Assembly (NCBI GenBank): GCA_030267565.1
Contig: BRXU01000076.1
Span: 58,832-122,831 of the forward strand
Source: Pleodorina starrii
Taxonomy: Eukaryota; Chlorophyta; Chlorophyceae; Chlamydomonadales; Volvocaceae
Direction: 5' to 3'
DNA length: 64,000 nt
The notes under the pieces are model-generated. The model had not been told where the DNA came from, did not search any database, and saw only the letters and a program-made list of their open reading frames with translations. Shown in pieces: positions 60,101-64,000 of this stretch (position 1 is the first letter of the stretch; each line of letters begins with the position of its first letter). The translations under genes were made by a program, and so were the position numbers.

Positions 60101-63100
60101 AGGCCGGTAGACTTGGCACACAGCTGCCTTAATACAATACCTAGGGCATGGTGTGATCATATGCTGCGAACTTTACTCGTACGGCAGTGGCACGCGTTTC
60201 GCCCCTTTGCACCCCTGTGCCTTTGCAGCTGAGGTGTGAAACCAGCCCAGCCCTCCTACACACGGTTATCGTCGGACCTAGGCCGGTAGACTTGGCACAC
60301 AGCTGCCTTAATACAATACCTAGGGCTTGGTGTGATCAGATGCTGCGAACGTTACTCGTACGGCAGTGGCACGCGTTTCGCCCCTTTGCACCCCTGTGCC
60401 TTTGCAGCTGAGGTGTGAAACCAGCCCAGCCCTCCTACACACGGTTATCGTCGGACCTAGGCCGGTAGACTTGGCACACAGCTGCCTTAATACAATACCT
60501 AGGGCTTGGTGTGATCAGATGCTGCGAACGTTACTCGTACGGCAGTGGCACGCGTTTCGCCCCTTTGCACCCCTGTGCCTTTGCAGCTGAGGTGTGAAAC
60601 CAGCCCAGCCCTCCTACACACGGTTATCGTCGGACCTAGGCCGGTAGACTTGGCACACAGCTGCCTTAATACAATACCTAGGGCTTGGTGTGATCAGATG
60701 CTGCGAAGTGTACTCGTACGGCAGTGGCACGCGTTTCGCCCCTTTGCACCCCTGTGCCTTTGCAGCTGAGGTGTGAAACCAGCCCAGCCCTCCTACACAC
60801 GGTTATCGTCGGACCTAGGCCGGTAGACTTGGCACACAGCTGCCTTAATACAATACCTAGGGCATGGTGTGATCAGATGCTGCGAACTTTACTCGTACGG
60901 CAGTGGCACGCGTTTCGCCCCTTTGCACCCCTGTGCCTTTGCAGCTGAGGTGTGAAACCAGCCCAGCCCTCCTACACACGGTTATCGTCGGACCTAGGCC
61001 GGTAGACTTGGCACACAGCTGCATTAATACAATACCTAGGGCTTGATCAGATGCTGCGAACGTTACTCGTACGGCAGTGGCACGCGTTTCGCCCCTTTGC
61101 ACCCCTGTGCCTTTGCAGCTGAGGTGTGAAACCAGCCCAGCCCTCCTACACACGGTTATCGTCGGACCTAGGCCGGTAGACTTGGCACACAGCTGCATTA
61201 ATACAATACCTAGGGCTTGGTGTGATCAGATGCTGCGAACTTTACTCGTACGGCAGTGGCACGCGTTTCGCCCCTTTGCACCCCTGTGCCTTTGCAGCTG
61301 AGGTGTGAAACCAGCCCAGCCCTCCTACACACGGTTATCGTCGGACCTAGGCCGGTAGACTTGGCACACAGCTGCCTTAATACAATACCTAGAGCATGGT
61401 GTGATCAGATGCTGCGAACTTTACTCGTACGGCAGTGGCACGTGTTTCGCCCCTTTGCACCCCTGTGCCTTTGCAGCTGAGGTGTGAAACCAGCCCAGCC
61501 CTCCTACACACGGTTATCGTCGGACCTAGGCCGGTAGACTTGGCACACAGCTGCCTTAATACAATACCTAGGGCTTGGTGTGATCAGATGCTGCGAACTT
61601 TACTCGTACGGCAGTGGCACGCGTTTCGCCCCTTTGCACCCCTGTGCCTTTGCAGCTGAGGTGTGAAACCAGCCCAGCCCTCCTACACACGGTTATCGTC
61701 GGACCTAGGCCGGTAGACTTGGCACACATGCGCCTTAATACAATACCTAGGGCTTGGTGTGATCAGATGCTGCGAACTTTACTCGTACGGCAGTGGCACG
61801 CGTTTCGCCCCTTTGCACCCCTGTGCCTTTGCAGCTGAGGTGTGAAACCAGCCCAGCCCTCCTACACACGGTTATCGTCGGACCTAGGCCGGTAGACTTG
61901 GCACCCAGCTGCATTAATACAATACCTAGGGCTTGGTGTGATCAGATGCTGCGAACTTTACTCGTACGGCAGTGGCACGTGTTTCGCCCCTTTGCACCCC
62001 TGTGCCTTTGCAGCTGAGGTGTGAAACCAGCCCAGCCCTCCTACACACGGTTATCGTCGGACCTAGGCCGGTAGACTTGGCACACAGCTGCCTTAATACA
62101 ATGCCTAGGGCTTGGTGTGATCAGATGCTGCGAACTTTACTCGTACGGCAGTGGCACGTGTTTCGCCCCTTTGCACCCCTGTGCCTTTGCAGCTGAGGTG
62201 TGAAACCAGCCCAGCCCTCCTACACACGGTTATCGTCGGACCTAGGCCGGTAGACTTGGCACACAGCTGCCTTAATACAATACCTAGGGCTTGGTGTGAT
62301 CAGATGCTGCGAAGTTTACTCGTACGGCAGTGGCACGCGTTTCGCCCCTTTGCACCCCTGTGCCTTTGCAGCTGAGGTGTGAAACCAGCCCAGCCCTCCT
62401 ACACACGGTTATCGTCGGACCTAGGCCGGTAGACTTGGCACACAGCTGCCTTAATACAATACCTAGGGCTTGGTGTGATCAGATGCTGCGAACTTTACTC
62501 GTACGGCAGTGGCACGCGTTTCGCCCCTTTGCACCCCTGTGCCTTTGCAGCTGAGGTGTGAAACCAGCCCAGCCCTCCTACACACGGTTATCGTCGGACC
62601 TAGGCCGGTAGACTTGGCACACAGCTGCCTTAATACAATACCTAGGGCTTGGTGTGATCAGATGCTGCGAACTTTACTCGTACGGCAGTGGCACGCGTTT
62701 CGCCCCTTTGCACCCCTGTGCCTTTGCAGCTGAGGTGTGAAACCAGCCCAGCCCTCCTACACACGGTTATCGTCGGACCTAGGCCGGTAGACTTGGCACA
62801 CAGCTGCATTAATACAATACCTAGGGCTTGGTGTGATCAGATGCTGCGAACTTTACTCGTACGGCAGTGGCACGCGTTTCGCCCCTTTGCACCCCTGTGC
62901 CTTTGCAGCTGAGGTGTGAAACCAGCCCAGCCCTCCTACACACGGTTATCGTCGGACCTAGGCCGGTAGACTTGGCACACAGCTGCCTTAATACAATACC
63001 TAGGGCTTGGTGTGATCAGATGCTGCGAACTTTACTCGTATGGCAGTGGCACGCGTTTCGCCCCTTTGCACCCCTGTGCCTTTGCAGCTGAGGTGTGAAA

Positions 63101-64000
63101 CCAGCCCAGCCCTCCTACACACGGTTATCGTCGGACCTAGGCCGGTAGACTTGGCACACAGCTGCCTTAATACAATACCTAGGGCTTGGTGTGATCAGAT
63201 GCTGCGAACTTTACTCGTACGGCAGTGGCACGCGTTTCGCCCCTTTGCACCCCTGTGCCTTTGCAGCTGAGGTGTGAAACCAGCCCAGCCCTCCTACACA
63301 CGGTTATCGTCGGACCTAGGCCGGTAGACTTGGCACACATGCGCCTTAATACAATACCTAGGGCATGGTGTGATCATATGCTGCGAACTTTACTCGTACG
63401 GCAGTGGCACGCGTTTCGCCCCTTTGCACCCCTGTGCCTTTGCAGCTGAGGTGTGAAACCAGCCCAGCCCTCCTACACACGGTTATCGTCGGACCTAGGC
63501 CGGTAGACTTGGCACACAGCTGCATTAATACAATACCTGGGCTTGGTGTGATCAGATGCTGCGAACTTTACTCGTACGGCAGTGGCACGCGTTTCGCCCC
63601 TTTGCACCCCTGTGCCTTTGCAGCTGAGGTGTGAAACCAGCCCAGCCCTCCTACACACGGTTATCGTCGGACCTAGGCCGGTAGACTTGGCACACAGCTG
63701 CATTAATACAATACCTAGGGCTTGGTGTGATCAGATGCTGCGAACTTTACTCGTACGGCAGTGGCACGCGTTTCGCCCCTTTGCACCCCTGTGCCTTTGC
63801 AGCTGAGGTGTGAAACCAGCCCAGCCCTCCTACACACGGTTATCGTCGGACCTAGGCCGGTAGACTTGGCACACAGCTGCCTTAATACAATACCTAGGGC
63901 ATGGTGTGATCAGATGCTGCGAACTTTACTCGTACGGCAGTGGCACGCGTTTCGCCCCTTTGCACCCCTGTGCCTTTGCAGCTGAGGTGTGAAACCAGCC

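Larger units (their letters stand above)
31527..64000 (+). repeat. Satellite array 2: 179-bp tandem repeat, about 181 units, continuing past the window
   Basis: The step is 179 bp with rare single indels. Unit landmarks: CTGCGAACTTTACTCGTACG, GCAGTGGCACGCGTTTCGCC, CTTTGCAGCTGAGG, GTGAAACCAGCCCAGCCC, CACGGTTATCGTCGGACC, TAGGCCGGTAGACTTGGCAC, ACAGCTGCCTTAATACAATA and CCTAGGGCTTGGTGTGATCA. The array begins directly after a telomere-like AAAACCCT. Variants (AATATTATACC, AGCTTCCGTAATACAATGCC, CATGCGCC) are common on the left and sparse on the right. Every unit opens a 74-codon frame, but 179 is not a multiple of three and the frame changes each time, so this is not a gene family. Confidence 0.97.

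Noticed and set aside
31551..63985. Hundreds of overlapping 74-codon frames (start MARVSPLCTP) as a repeated protein family
   Set aside because: They exist because the 179-bp unit happens to lack stops in one frame. The unit is not a multiple of three, so the frame shifts each copy, and the protein has no known domain.
15000..64000. CRISPR-like arrays
   Set aside because: Units repeat over their full length with no constant-repeat/variable-spacer structure, and the surrounding genes are spliced eukaryotic genes.

Overview
The window looks like nuclear DNA of a green alga, most likely of the chlamydomonad/volvocine group. The evidence is GC-rich spliced genes with long proline-, alanine- and glutamine-rich tracts, many GC-rich minisatellites, and interstitial telomere-like tracts whose main unit is CCCTAAAA (TTTTAGGG on the other strand, the Chlamydomonas-type telomere repeat). 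The assignment is an inference, because no marker gene is present.

Only the first 15 kb holds recognisable genes, all on the + strand. (1) A tyrosine recombinase gene, cut by the left edge, has three visible exons (3-941, 1318-1455, 1967-4417), a GC-AG first intron and very G-rich introns. (2) An eight-exon gene (7208-11184) encodes 463 residues: a Dot1-like class I SAM-methyltransferase domain, an alanine-rich charged linker and a C-terminal NUMOD4/HNH-like domain whose canonical His is Tyr. (3) A two-exon gene (12860-12922, 13359-14732) encodes 478 residues with poly-Gln/poly-Pro tracts, a basic cluster and an intact-looking HNH motif. Its 5' end is tandemly duplicated, leaving a 12-codon upstream reading frame. 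All three gene models close in frame at canonical or GC-AG splice sites. Together they suggest a cluster of DNA-recombining, DNA-cutting and methylating proteins of mobile-element type.

From 15 kb onward the window is almost all repeats. Array 1 (about 15.0-21.3 kb) is a 188-bp satellite with about 33 units. A mixed stretch (21.3-25.6 kb) holds a 244-bp VNTR, GGC-rich minisatellite and a repeated element with pol III-like B boxes. From 25.6 to 31.5 kb lies a compound AT-rich satellite of about 370-480 bp per unit, in which each unit carries telomere-like CCCTAAAA copies, a C4A2 tract, a TACATACGCGTATGTA-type palindrome, CA/TG-rich alternating sequence and an AATAA-rich tail. Three tRNA-derived SINE insertions with clear target-site duplications sit in it. 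Array 2 (31,527 to the right edge) is a 179-bp satellite with about 181 units, higher-order 9-mers on the left and a very homogeneous right part.

The two long satellites are related: they share most of their unit, including a well-conserved stretch of about 65 bp, in the same orientation. This looks like a subtelomeric or pericentromeric satellite domain. The sequence alone does not decide which.
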